Source: JAAXVZ01 sp964392465 (GTDB lineage Archaea > Nanobdellota > Nanobdellia > Woesearchaeales > GW2011-AR15). From it: a DNA stretch of 28,254 bases. The stretch lies in the NCBI GenBank assembly GCA_964392465.1, contig CAYMPC010000009.1, forward strand, positions 1-28,254, written 5' to 3'. Shown in pieces: positions 7,428 through 15,303 of this stretch. Every line of letters begins with the position of its first letter. The stretch's first letter is position 1. The position numbers and the translations under genes are program-made. The notes beneath the pieces were generated by a model, which was not told the DNA's origin, searched no databases, and was given only the letters and a program-made list of their open reading frames with translations.

Positions 7428-8825
7428 TTATATTTTCTTAACCAAACTTCCCTTTCCTGAATCATCAATCTGATATCCCTTTTTAGTTATTTCTTCTCTT
7501 ATTTTATCAGATAATTGCCAGTCTTTGTTTTTTCTTGCTTCTTCCCTTTTTTTAACTAGGCTTATTATTTCTTCAGGTATTTTATCTTCTGCAAAATCTA
7601 GTATGCCAAATACTTTATCAAACTCCATCATCAGATTAAATGCTTTCAATGCATCATTTCTTGATATTTTGTTTTCTGCAATTAGTTTGTTTGTTTCTGT
7701 CATAAATTCAAATATCGCTGCCACTCCTTCTGATATATTTAAATCATCATCCATTGCTTTTTCAAATTTTTCTTTTGATTCTTTTATTAATTTGTCAATA
7801 TTGGGATTATTTTCTTTTGATTCAATTGTTTTAAGTTTCAATATAAATTCTTTGAATTTTTTAATTGTATTTTCAGCAGCGTCCAAAGCAGAAAAAGTAA
7901 AATTTAGTTTTTGCCTGTAATGAGTTCCAAGAAGAAGATACCTTATTGCTTTTGCGCTATATCCTTTGTTCAAAATATCTTTTAGAATATAGAAATTTCC
8001 CTTGCTTTTAGACATCTTTTCATTATCTACAAGCAAATGCTCGCAATGTAACCAATAATTAACTGCTTTTTTTCCGCTGTAACCCTCGCTTTGTGCTATT
8101 TCATTTTCATGATGAGGAAAGATTAAATCAATTCCTCCTGTATGTATATCAAAATGCTGGCCTAAATATTTCATTGACATTGCGCTGCATTCAATATGCC
8201 ATCCTGGCCTGCCTTTCCCAAGCTCTGTGTCCCAAAAAACCTCTCCATCTGATTTTTCATAGGCTTTCCATAATGCAAAATCATTTGCAGATTCTTTTTC
8301 ATATTCATCCTGCTTTACTCTTGCTCCTGATTTTAAATCTTCAACTTTTACTTTTGAAAGAACCCCATAATTTGAAAATTTTCCCACGCTATAATATACT
8401 GAGCCATCTTCACTTTTATATGCAATCCCTTTGTCAAGTAATCTTTTAGATATTGAAAGCATTTCATTTATTGATTCTGTTGCCTTTGGGTAATACTCAA
8501 CTTTTTCAATATTCAATATGTTTATATCCTCAAAAAAATATTTTGTATATCTCTCTGTAAATTCTTTAAGGGAAATTCCTTCCTTTTGGGAGTCTCTTAT
8601 TGTTTTATCATCAACATCTGTTAAATTCATAACATGGATTACTTCGTATCCTTTGTATTTTAGATATCTCCTTAATAAATCAGAGAAGACATAGCTTCTC
8701 ATATTGCCAATATGTGCGTAATTATAAACTGTTGGGCCGCAGCTATATATCCTAACTTCGCCTTTTTTTATTTCATGGAAGTCTTCTTTTTCTCTTTTTA
8801 GTGTGTTATAAAATTTAAGTGTCAT
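7428..8825 (-). CDS. cysS: Cysteinyl-tRNA synthetase
   Basis: 465 residues, the normal length for CysRS, a class I aminoacyl-tRNA synthetase that charges tRNA-Cys. HIGN is at 38-41 and KMSKS at 270-274. The zinc site that selects cysteine is complete: C29 (YSCGPTVYNYAHIGN), C213 (WHIECSAMS), H238 and E242 (FPHHENEIAQSEG). The C-terminal helical anticodon region is present and ends in the usual KKGYQIDDSGKG motif. AAGGTGA lies 5 nt upstream of the ATG on the minus strand. Monocistronic as far as the window shows. Confidence 0.97.
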   Translation of the reverse strand: MTLKFYNTLKREKEDFHEIKKGEVRIYSCGPTVYNYAHIGNMRSYVFSDLLRRYLKYKGYEVIHVMNLTDVDDKTIRDSQKEGISLKEFTERYTKYFFEDINILNIEKVEYYPKATESINEMLSISKRLLDKGIAYKSEDGSVYYSVGKFSNYGVLSKVKVEDLKSGARVKQDEYEKESANDFALWKAYEKSDGEVFWDTELGKGRPGWHIECSAMSMKYLGQHFDIHTGGIDLIFPHHENEIAQSEGYSGKKAVNYWLHCEHLLVDNEKMSKSKGNFYILKDILNKGYSAKAIRYLLLGTHYRQKLNFTFSALDAAENTIKKFKEFILKLKTIESKENNPNIDKLIKESKEKFEKAMDDDLNISEGVAAIFEFMTETNKLIAENKISRNDALKAFNLMMEFDKVFGILDFAEDKIPEEIISLVKKREEARKNKDWQLSDKIREEITKKGYQIDDSGKGSLVKKI

Positions 8826-8921
8826 ATTTTCACCTTGCCTTATATTTATATTCCTTATATTAAATAAGATATTATTATTAGTAAATTATTTCTTTTTTAT
8901 ATTTGTTTTTATATATTTAGA

Positions 8922-9515
8922 TTATATGATTTGAAACAAAAATTCTAAAAATCTTCCTAAAGTTAAAAAGTATATTATTCTAACACAAGAAGCAATTAGG
9001 GATACTACTAAAGACATTATACCAGGTATTCCAAAAAAACTGTTAATGAAAAATGAGCCTGTGGCTTCAATAATAACTAAGATTGGACCTAATGTAATTA
9101 GAGGTATATTTGGAAAAATATATACTAAAGAATTTACAATAAGATACCATGTAACAAAAAAGAAGGTTGATGCTGTAATAGATTCTCCTCCAAGTAGAGA
9201 AGGTATTAAGTCACTTATTACTAAAAATAGCAATGCAAATCCTATTCCGTAATACTTAGTTATAAAAATTCCAAAAAAAAGCGTGAATTTGAAATCGACT
9301 GGTGTTCTATTTAACTTTGAATGATAAAAGCTGAAGATAGTAGAAAAAACAGATAAAATACCAAAAACAAAATATTTTTGGTTAAGAAGAAAAAAGATAA
9401 TCAAGAAAAGAGGTAATATTAAGTGCTTTTTTGTGATTTTGTATTTTTTAAATAAGATTTTTGCATCTAGTATGCACTTTGCCTTTCTTTCTTTGAATAT
9501 TTCCTTAAATTTCAT
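8922..9515 (-). CDS. Multi-spanning membrane protein, member 1 of a three-copy family
   Basis: 197 residues. A basic N-terminus (about 30 residues) is followed by five or six hydrophobic segments. A landmark segment TIFSFYHSKLNRTPVDF follows the second helix. A helix then ends in ITKYYGIGFALLF and leads to DLIPSLLGG. The same layout occurs in 10913-11512 and 17045-17605, which suggests paralogues. The arrangement recalls MreD or ECF S-component proteins, but I see no diagnostic motif. The ATG at 9513-9515 is about 25 nt from an A/T-rich TATA-like region near 9537-9550, so it is probably leaderless. Divergent from the OB-fold gene at 9600. Function unknown. Confidence 0.7.
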   Translation of the reverse strand: MKFKEIFKERKAKCILDAKILFKKYKITKKHLILPLFLIIFFLLNQKYFVFGILSVFSTIFSFYHSKLNRTPVDFKFTLFFGIFITKYYGIGFALLFLVISDLIPSLLGGESITASTFFFVTWYLIVNSLVYIFPNIPLITLGPILVIIEATGSFFINSFFGIPGIMSLVVSLIASCVRIIYFLTLGRFLEFLFQII

Positions 9516-9599
9516 TGTTACAAAACTAAAGAGTATATTTTATTTAAATTTATACTATAATAAGAATATTTTTATAATTTGAGATAAACCTAATCATAT

Positions 9600-9887
9600 A
9601 TGAAAATTGTTGAGATTAGTGTTAATCAAAATAGAATAGATATTGAAGCTAAAATAATCGAAGTAAGTCCTGTCAAAGAATTCTCTAAATTCGGAAAGAT
9701 AGGAAAAGTATGTACTGCAATTTTAGAAGATGATTCAGGAAAAATACAATTGACATTATGGGATGAACAAACTGAGTTAGTAAAAAAAGGAGACAAAGTC
9801 AAGATAACAAATGCCTATGTTAAAGAGTGGCAAGGAGAAAAGCAACTTAACACAGGAAGATATGGCGCTATAGAAATATTAAAATAA
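9600..9887 (+). CDS. OB-fold single-stranded nucleic-acid-binding protein (SOSS-B/RPA-like)
   Basis: 95 residues, one OB fold. The central VCTAILEDDSGKIQLTLWDE resembles the T-x-x-x-x-D-x-(S/T)-G-x-x-x-x-x-x-W-(D/N) core of archaeal SSBs and human SOSS-B1. It is followed by VKKGDKVKITNAYVKEWQGE and a tyrosine/glycine strand (NTGRYGAIEI). It most likely binds ssDNA or RNA. It lacks zinc fingers and an acidic C-terminal tail. A TATA-like TTTTTATAAT near 9569 lies about 25 nt before the ATG. The radical SAM gene begins 42 nt downstream and may have its own promoter. Confidence 0.8.
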   Translation: MKIVEISVNQNRIDIEAKIIEVSPVKEFSKFGKIGKVCTAILEDDSGKIQLTLWDEQTELVKKGDKVKITNAYVKEWQGEKQLNTGRYGAIEILK

Positions 9888-9929
9888 ATATAAGTTAAAT
9901 TTAAAACATATTTCAACTTCTTTTTATTT

Positions 9930-10916
9930 ATGAGATTATTAGATCAGGCAAATAAAGTTTATAAAGATAATTTTAAGCCTGAAACTTGGTTTGAAAGAGC
10001 AATTTTTATTTCTTGGTTTTGTGCCAAGCCAACCTGTAAGTTTTGCTATATGCATGGGATAAAAGACCAGATTAAAAAGCCAGTAAAAGCAAGAAGGCGG
10101 CTTGAAAGTATTTTGGCAGAAACATTGATAACAAAAATTTGCGGATGGGAGATTGGTTTTTTAAGCGCTGGAATTTCTTCTTGGAGCACAAAAGAATTAA
10201 AAGAAGTTCTTGAAGGGATGTATAACATAACAGATAAAAAAATTTGGCTTAATCTGGGTGTAATGAAAGAGAAGCAAATAAAAGAACTATTGCCCTATAT
10301 TGAAGGCATGACAGGAACTGTTGAGTGTGTGAATGAAAAAATACGAAAAGATATTGTTCCTGATAAACCTTTGAATAAAATAGAAGAGATGTTTAAGATA
10401 TGTGATAAATATAATTTGAAAAAAACAATTACAATAATAATTGGATTAGGAGAGACAATTGAGGATTTTCCAAGGCTTGCTGAACTTATAAATAAATGGA
10501 AAACTGACAGAATAAACTTTTACAGATTAGTCCCTCATGATAACACAGATTATAAAGAAGGCCCTACCACCGAATATTACACAGAGTGGATAGCAAAAAC
10601 AAGGATTGCTTTTCCAAAATTAGAGATTGTTGCTGGTTCATGGCCTGACAAGACAATTGAGATTCCTTTATTATTGAAAGCAGGTGCTAATGCAATAACT
10701 AAACTGCCTGCAATTAAATTTTTCGGGAAAAAACCTGCTTATGAAATTGAGCAAGGAGCAAAAGAATCAGGAAGAAAATTCATTGGCACCTTGACTAAGT
10801 ATCCTAAAGTTAATATTAACGAAGAATTGGATAAAATAGATTTGGATAAACAGCTTAAAGAAAAGATTAAGAGTAAGTATATGAAATATTATAGGAGATT
10901 GGGAAGAACTGAATGA
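9930..10916 (+). CDS. Radical SAM protein, biotin-synthase-related, with CX4CX2C cluster motif
   Basis: 328 residues. The cluster site reads WFCAKPTCKFCYMHG (C31, C36, C39), that is CX4CX2C instead of the canonical CX3CX2C; the aromatic residue after the last Cys is kept. IIGLGETIEDFP near residue 172 matches the GGE/GLGE region seen in BioB/HydE/PylB-like proteins. KLEIVAGSWPD and the GANAITK segment fit the C-terminal half of a BioB-like TIM barrel. It probably resembles archaeal biotin-synthase-related proteins (COG2516), but substrate is unknown. Its stop overlaps the ATG of the membrane protein at 10913 (ATGA), so the two are translationally coupled. Confidence 0.8.
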   Translation: MRLLDQANKVYKDNFKPETWFERAIFISWFCAKPTCKFCYMHGIKDQIKKPVKARRRLESILAETLITKICGWEIGFLSAGISSWSTKELKEVLEGMYNITDKKIWLNLGVMKEKQIKELLPYIEGMTGTVECVNEKIRKDIVPDKPLNKIEEMFKICDKYNLKKTITIIIGLGETIEDFPRLAELINKWKTDRINFYRLVPHDNTDYKEGPTTEYYTEWIAKTRIAFPKLEIVAGSWPDKTIEIPLLLKAGANAITKLPAIKFFGKKPAYEIEQGAKESGRKFIGTLTKYPKVNINEELDKIDLDKQLKEKIKSKYMKYYRRLGRTE

Positions 10917-11512
10917 GACAAAAGTACAAAAAACAGAATATTATCTATAAAGGTCTTAAGAAAAGCAGTAATTTATTAGAGTATATCCTTAAAAACAGAA
11001 AAATACTTTTGTTTGGTGTTTTAATTGGGCTGTTCTTTTTGTTTTTTGCCACAAGGTATAAAAGACTTTTTTTTACAATTATATTAATTGGATTGGGAGC
11101 TGCTTCTTTTTTGTATCATAGATATTTTAGATATGGCACCTATCTTGGTTTTGAATTATGCATGATGGCTACTGTTTTAACTAGTTTAGCTTATGGAAGG
11201 CATTATGGTATTTTTACAGGATTTGTATCCATTATTGCTGCTCTTGTAATAGGTGGAAACTTTAAGCACTCTTCCTTTATTTCAATTTTTACGCTGCCTT
11301 TAATTGGCGCAATTGTGCCTTTTTTTGATTCGATGCCTCTGCTTTATTTGGGAATACTTATGACATTAATATATGATGCAATTGTTTTGCCGCTTTATGT
11401 TTTATTTGGCAGTAGAATAATACCAAGTATTATTTTTTTTGTGAGCCACATGTTATTTAATGCCTGGGTTTTTTCTGTAATTGCGCCTTTTATATATAAT
11501 TTAATGATTTAG
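10913..11512 (+). CDS. Multi-spanning membrane protein, member 2 of a three-copy family
   Basis: 199 residues. A basic N-terminus (about 30 residues) is followed by hydrophobic segments with the landmark AASFLYHRYFRYGTYLGFEL after the second helix. It then has AYGRHYGIFTGFVSI and PLIGAIVPFFDSMPLLYLG. The order and spacing match 8922-9515 and 17045-17605. The start codon overlaps the stop of the radical SAM gene. No transport motif is recognisable. It could be a substrate channel or membrane anchor linked to the radical SAM enzyme, but the other family members have no such neighbour. Its last four bases overlap the convergent gene at 11509-11844. Confidence 0.7.
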   Translation: MRQKYKKQNIIYKGLKKSSNLLEYILKNRKILLFGVLIGLFFLFFATRYKRLFFTIILIGLGAASFLYHRYFRYGTYLGFELCMMATVLTSLAYGRHYGIFTGFVSIIAALVIGGNFKHSSFISIFTLPLIGAIVPFFDSMPLLYLGILMTLIYDAIVLPLYVLFGSRIIPSIIFFVSHMLFNAWVFSVIAPFIYNLMI

Positions 11513-11844
11513 TTTTTTAGTTTTTTATTATTAATTACTTTTTTATTTCGGATACTTTTCTGAATTTCTTCAATCATACCTAGATTAGCTTCAGGAAAAA
11601 TACCTTCAAATTTACAAGAATTACATCTATATTTTACAGGATTAAATGCTTTCCAAAATTTATCTATTTTTCCAGATAAAAACATTCTTTCAACATTTAT
11701 GCTCCCGCAATCAGGGCATATTTTAACCCATATTGTTTTTTTTCCCTTTTTGTCTTTTTTTGTTTTAAAAAATATAAGAAAAAATAGCCAAAAAAAAATT
11801 AGAGAAATTAAGATTGCTAAAATCTGAATAATAAATAGTTTCAT
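11509..11844 (-). CDS. Membrane-anchored zinc-ribbon protein
   Basis: 111 residues. One transmembrane helix at about 4-26 (FIIQILAILISLIFFWLFFL) is followed by a Lys-rich patch and a zinc ribbon with two knuckles: CPDC at 43-46 and CNSC at 74-77. By the positive-inside rule (K27-K37) the ribbon faces the cytoplasm. Function unknown. The gene converges with 10913-11512 and overlaps it by 4 nt. The Lys/Asn-rich C-terminus (RNKKVINNKKLKN) is encoded by low-complexity DNA and could be poorly conserved. Confidence 0.7.
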   Translation of the reverse strand: MKLFIIQILAILISLIFFWLFFLIFFKTKKDKKGKKTIWVKICPDCGSINVERMFLSGKIDKFWKAFNPVKYRCNSCKFEGIFPEANLGMIEEIQKSIRNKKVINNKKLKN

Positions 11845-11892
11845 TTCTAAGTTAAAGTAGAGAGCATATTTTTAAATTAATCTATTAATGTT

Positions 11893-12384
11893 TTAAAAAT
11901 CAATAAAAAAACTATACATCTCATAGAAGGAGTTTGCGGAAACCTCGGAAATCAACAAATATCCTGAGCTAGTTCCTCCAAAAATAAATTGGTTTTTTAA
12001 ACTTAAAGACAAAACAGATTCTATATTAGATAGTGTTGTTTTTAGGCTAATTTTAGGAAACCATATGCTTTTATCTAAAGAATAAAATTCTAAAAAACTC
12101 AAATCGTTTTTTTTATCATAAAAAACAGCATGTCCTAAATCCAACCCACGAAAAAGATGTAATATTGGTCTTTGGAGATAAGCTAAAATCAAACAGTTGA
12201 TTTCTAAATCATTATATCTTGGGTTTTGTTTTGCTGAATTTAATTTTTTTTCTAAATGACCAAAACTATTAGATTGTATAATCTGCTCTGCTCCTTTTGA
12301 AATAGCTGTTCTAAAATCCGGATATATAAAAGAAGGACTGACAATATAGCCCATTGTCACTTCATTTTGTTTATTAATAGACAT
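11893..12384 (-). CDS. Uncharacterised 163-residue protein
   Basis: Soluble mixed alpha/beta protein without recognised domain, signal peptide or membrane helix. A TATA-like CTTAAATATAAG on the minus strand (about 12400-12411) lies 16-27 nt upstream of the ATG at 12382-12384, consistent with a leaderless mRNA. The C-terminal part contains FIFGGTSSGYLLISEVSANS, a glycine/serine-rich turn between strands. It is divergent from the lysyl-tRNA synthetase gene. It is similar in size to the unknown gene at 24141-24629, but I see no convincing alignment between them. Confidence 0.55.
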   Translation of the reverse strand: MSINKQNEVTMGYIVSPSFIYPDFRTAISKGAEQIIQSNSFGHLEKKLNSAKQNPRYNDLEINCLILAYLQRPILHLFRGLDLGHAVFYDKKNDLSFLEFYSLDKSIWFPKISLKTTLSNIESVLSLSLKNQFIFGGTSSGYLLISEVSANSFYEMYSFFIDF

Positions 12385-12446
12385 AAATCTTTTTTTCTTA
12401 GCTTATATTTAAGCCTTTTTCATTTTTTTGATCAGATTCAGTTATC

Positions 12447-12456
12447 TTTATATTTT
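12447..12456 (+). promoter_or_regulatory. TATA box of lysS
   Basis: TTTATATTTT ends 20 nt before the ATG at 12477; no Shine-Dalgarno is present, so the transcript is probably leaderless. Confidence 0.5.
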
Positions 12457-12476
12457 ATGACCCTTTTCATATCAAT

Positions 12477-14186
12477 ATGGCAAAAGAAAATCAAAAAGAT
12501 AGACAAAAAGATACTCACTCTATTGATGTTGAAGATGTAAAGCACTGGGCAGATCAGATAGCTGAAGACGTCATTGAAAGGGTTGAAAAAAATCCTGAAT
12601 TAAAAAAACTTGTTGAAAAAAACGGATATTTTGTTTATGATGAAAAAACTCCTTCTGGAAGTATTCATATTGGTTCTGGAAGAGGGTGGATTATCCATGA
12701 TGCAATTGCAAAAGCATTAAGGGATAAAGGAGTTAATGCTAGATTTGTTTTAAGCAGTGATGACCACGATCCTTTAGATAAATATTCAAAAGAGTTGAGC
12801 AAAGAGGAGAATGAAAAATATATTGGTGTTCCCTTTAGGGATATCCCTTCGCCTGTTGAAGGTTATGAAAGTTTTGGAGATTATTTTTTCAAGCAATGCA
12901 CTGAGTTATTTCCTCTTTTTGGGATAGAAGCAGAACTTGAAAGCACTGGAGAAGAATATGAAAAAGGCACTTTCAATAAGGCAATAAAAATAATTTTAGA
13001 TAAAAGTGAGAAAGTCAATCAAATTTATAGAGAGATGTATGGAGAAGATGCTGGTTTTGCAAACAGGCTTCCTTTTAATGTAAGATGCCCTAAATGTGGA
13101 AAGATTGCAACAACAGCTGCTTTAGAATGGGATTCTGAAAAAGAATTAGTTTATTTTGAATGCAGGGATGATGTTGTAGAATGGGCAAAAGGATGCGGAA
13201 ACAAAGGATGGATCTCTCCTTATAACAGAAATGGAAAATTTCCATGGAAAATTGAATGGGCTGCTAAATGGCCTTCTAAAGGAGTGATTGTCGAGACTGC
13301 AGGAAAAGATCATTTTACAAAGGGAGGTTCAAGGACAATGGCCTGCAGGATTTCTGTAGATGTGCTCAATTATCCACCACCTTATCCTTCAAACGGTTAT
13401 CATGAAGGACCTGGATATGAATTTTTTACAGTGGGCGGCAAAAAAATGTCCACAAGTAAAGGAAGAGGTTTTGGTTTTGCTGAATCTATAAACATTGCTC
13501 CTCCAAATATGTTAAGATTTATGTTGATAAGGACAAGACCCAATGCTGTGATTGATTTTGATCCTTATGGTACTAATGATTTAATCTTACTATATGAAAG
13601 ATATGACAAAGCAGAGAGAATCTATTTTGGAAAAGAAGATGCCGGAGAAAAGGAAAACATGAAGCAGAAAAGAATATATGAATTAGCTCATGTTGGAAAA
13701 ATTCCTAAAAGACTTCCTCCGCAGATTTCATTGATACATGCAGCAACCTTAGTTCAGATTTTTGAAGATGAGGATCAAATTATTGAGAATCTAAAAGAAT
13801 CTGGACATATTTATGAAGATGCTTCAAAAGAAGAGATTAACTATGTAAAAGACAGATTAAAGTTTGCAAAAAAATGGGTAAGTGAATTTGCTGATGAGCA
13901 GTATAAATTTAATCTGCAGCATAAAGTGCATGAAGGTGTTGTTCTAGATGAAAAACAAAAAAAAGCACTTCATCTTGTTGCTGAAAGATTAAAACATGGG
14001 AAATGGACAGAGCAGACGCTATTTAATGAATTTTATATTATCTGCAAGGATGAAGTACAACTAGACACAAAAGAATTTTTCAAAGCTGCTTATCTTGTCT
14101 TATTGAATAAAGAAAGAGGACCTAAACTAGCTCCTTTTTTACTTGCAACAAAGGATAAGGCAGTTAAGTTATTTGAGAGTGTTTAA
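12477..14186 (+). CDS. lysS: Lysyl-tRNA synthetase, class I
   Basis: 569 residues. Class I LysRS is the form used by most archaea and some bacteria, unrelated to the class II enzyme of E. coli. SGSIHIGSGRGW carries HIGS at 64-67, and GGKKMSTSKGRG carries KMSTS at 323-327. Between them lie CPKC (204-207) plus C229 and C240, which probably bind zinc. The Rossmann core (FVLSSDDHDPLDK, VIVETAGKDHFTKGGS) and a C-terminal helical anticodon-binding part are complete. Length is slightly above the usual 510-550 because of a hydrophilic N-terminal extension. It flanks unrelated genes on both sides. Confidence 0.96.
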   Translation: MAKENQKDRQKDTHSIDVEDVKHWADQIAEDVIERVEKNPELKKLVEKNGYFVYDEKTPSGSIHIGSGRGWIIHDAIAKALRDKGVNARFVLSSDDHDPLDKYSKELSKEENEKYIGVPFRDIPSPVEGYESFGDYFFKQCTELFPLFGIEAELESTGEEYEKGTFNKAIKIILDKSEKVNQIYREMYGEDAGFANRLPFNVRCPKCGKIATTAALEWDSEKELVYFECRDDVVEWAKGCGNKGWISPYNRNGKFPWKIEWAAKWPSKGVIVETAGKDHFTKGGSRTMACRISVDVLNYPPPYPSNGYHEGPGYEFFTVGGKKMSTSKGRGFGFAESINIAPPNMLRFMLIRTRPNAVIDFDPYGTNDLILLYERYDKAERIYFGKEDAGEKENMKQKRIYELAHVGKIPKRLPPQISLIHAATLVQIFEDEDQIIENLKESGHIYEDASKEEINYVKDRLKFAKKWVSEFADEQYKFNLQHKVHEGVVLDEKQKKALHLVAERLKHGKWTEQTLFNEFYIICKDEVQLDTKEFFKAAYLVLLNKERGPKLAPFLLATKDKAVKLFESV

Positions 14187-14210
14187 TTTTTAGTTCACTT
14201 AAACCCAAGC

Positions 14211-14218
14211 TTTATAAA
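14211..14218 (+). promoter_or_regulatory. TATA box of the cytochrome b5-like lipoprotein gene
   Basis: TTTATAAA predicts a start near 14238, giving a short leader that contains the AGGTGAT ribosome-binding site at 14242-14248 ahead of the ATG at 14253. Confidence 0.55.
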
Positions 14219-14252
14219 GAAACCACTACTTTTTTTAGGTTAGGTGATATAA

Positions 14253-14642
14253 ATGAGAAGGAGTTATATTCTAATTTTAGGTGTAATAATAGCACTATTT
14301 GTTGCAGGATGCACAACACAGACAGAAACTAAAGACATTAATGTAAATACAGAACAAAGCCCTACTAATAATCAGAATGAAATAAACACAGAAACAAAAA
14401 CTACTATTGCTCTTTCTGAGCTATCCACACATAATAATAAAGATGACTGTTGGGTTGCCTATGAAGGAAAAGTGTATGACGTGACAAGTTTCCTTGGACT
14501 GCATCCAGGAGGGCCGGATGCTATAATAAAATACTGTGGTACTGCATCTGAATTCCAAACAGGATTTACAAAAAAGCACGGAACAGAGAAAGTTAGTATA
14601 TTATTGCAACAAATCTATAAAGGAGAATTAGCAGAAGATTAA
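14253..14642 (+). CDS. Cytochrome b5-like haem-binding lipoprotein
   Basis: 129 residues. Residues 1-20 are a lipoprotein signal (RRS, hydrophobic core, VAGC with C20 as the lipidation site). A Thr/Asn/Gln/Glu-rich spacer runs to about residue 52. A cytochrome b5-like domain follows: ALSELSTHNNKDDCWVAYEG, YDVTSFLGLHPGG with axial His84, and KKHGTEKV with probable second axial His109. C66 and C95 could form a disulfide, fitting an extracellular location. It should bind one b-type haem on the outer face of the membrane and carry electrons. The nitroreductase gene follows by 29 nt and is probably co-transcribed. The domain is clear; the redox partner is inference. Confidence 0.88.
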   Translation: MRRSYILILGVIIALFVAGCTTQTETKDINVNTEQSPTNNQNEINTETKTTIALSELSTHNNKDDCWVAYEGKVYDVTSFLGLHPGGPDAIIKYCGTASEFQTGFTKKHGTEKVSILLQQIYKGELAED

Positions 14643-14671
14643 ATTATCAATTAAATAAATGGTGAAATAAA

Positions 14672-15250
14672 ATGGAATTCAAAGATATTGTTATGAGTAG
14701 ATATGCAACAAAGAAATTTGACGGAAAAAAAATACCTCAGGAAAAAGTAGATGCATTATTTGAGATTATAAGATATGCTCCCTCTTCTAGTAATATGCAG
14801 CCGTGGAAGATTAAAGTAATTACAGATCAGGAAACAAAAGAGCTATTATCTCCTGCAACATGGAACCAGGCACAGATAACTTCATGCAGCCATTTATTGG
14901 TTTTTTGCGCTGATACAGATTTAGATACGCCGATTGAAAAACTGATAAAGTTATTGCCGCATGCAAAAGAGTATTATACTGGATTGAAAGCAAGCTTTGA
15001 TAAAATGACAGAAGAACAAAAACTTTCCTGGGCGCAAAGACAATTGTTTTTAGCTTTGGGAAACGCATTAAATGGTGCAAAATCACTTGGTTTTGATTCA
15101 TGCCCTATGGAGGGTTTTATTCCAGAGGAATACTCAAAAATATTAAATCTGCCAAAGAACATAGTACCTACTGCATTATGCGCAATTGGATATGCTGCTG
15201 ACATCCCAAGGCCAAAAGTAAGGTTTGAGAAAACAGATGTTTTTTTCTAA
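14672..15250 (+). CDS. NfsB-type FMN nitroreductase family protein
   Basis: 192 residues. The N-terminal MSRYATKKFDGKKIP and YAPSSSNMQPW motifs bind FMN phosphate and ring in this family. The segment WAQRQLFLALGNALNGAKSL, then GFDSCPMEGF, aligns by eye with the corresponding part of E. coli NfsB. Members reduce nitroaromatics, quinones or flavins with NAD(P)H as homodimers. It is about 25 residues shorter than E. coli NfsB. GGTGA lies 6 nt upstream of the ATG. Probably co-transcribed with the haem lipoprotein. It looks bacterial in character, so lateral transfer is possible. Physiological substrate unknown. Confidence 0.88.
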   Translation: MEFKDIVMSRYATKKFDGKKIPQEKVDALFEIIRYAPSSSNMQPWKIKVITDQETKELLSPATWNQAQITSCSHLLVFCADTDLDTPIEKLIKLLPHAKEYYTGLKASFDKMTEEQKLSWAQRQLFLALGNALNGAKSLGFDSCPMEGFIPEEYSKILNLPKNIVPTALCAIGYAADIPRPKVRFEKTDVFF

Positions 15251-15303
15251 TTATTTTTATTTTTTTATAAATCCTTATAAATCGTTATTCTTTTCTTGAG
15301 TTC

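Noticed and set aside
8093..8449. 118-codon plus-strand frame inside cysS
   Set aside because: It lies wholly within the conserved CysRS gene on the other strand and has no promoter or ribosome-binding site.
14820..15204. Minus-strand frames inside the nitroreductase gene
   Set aside because: Overlap a clearly conserved gene and show no family features; they are reading-frame shadows.
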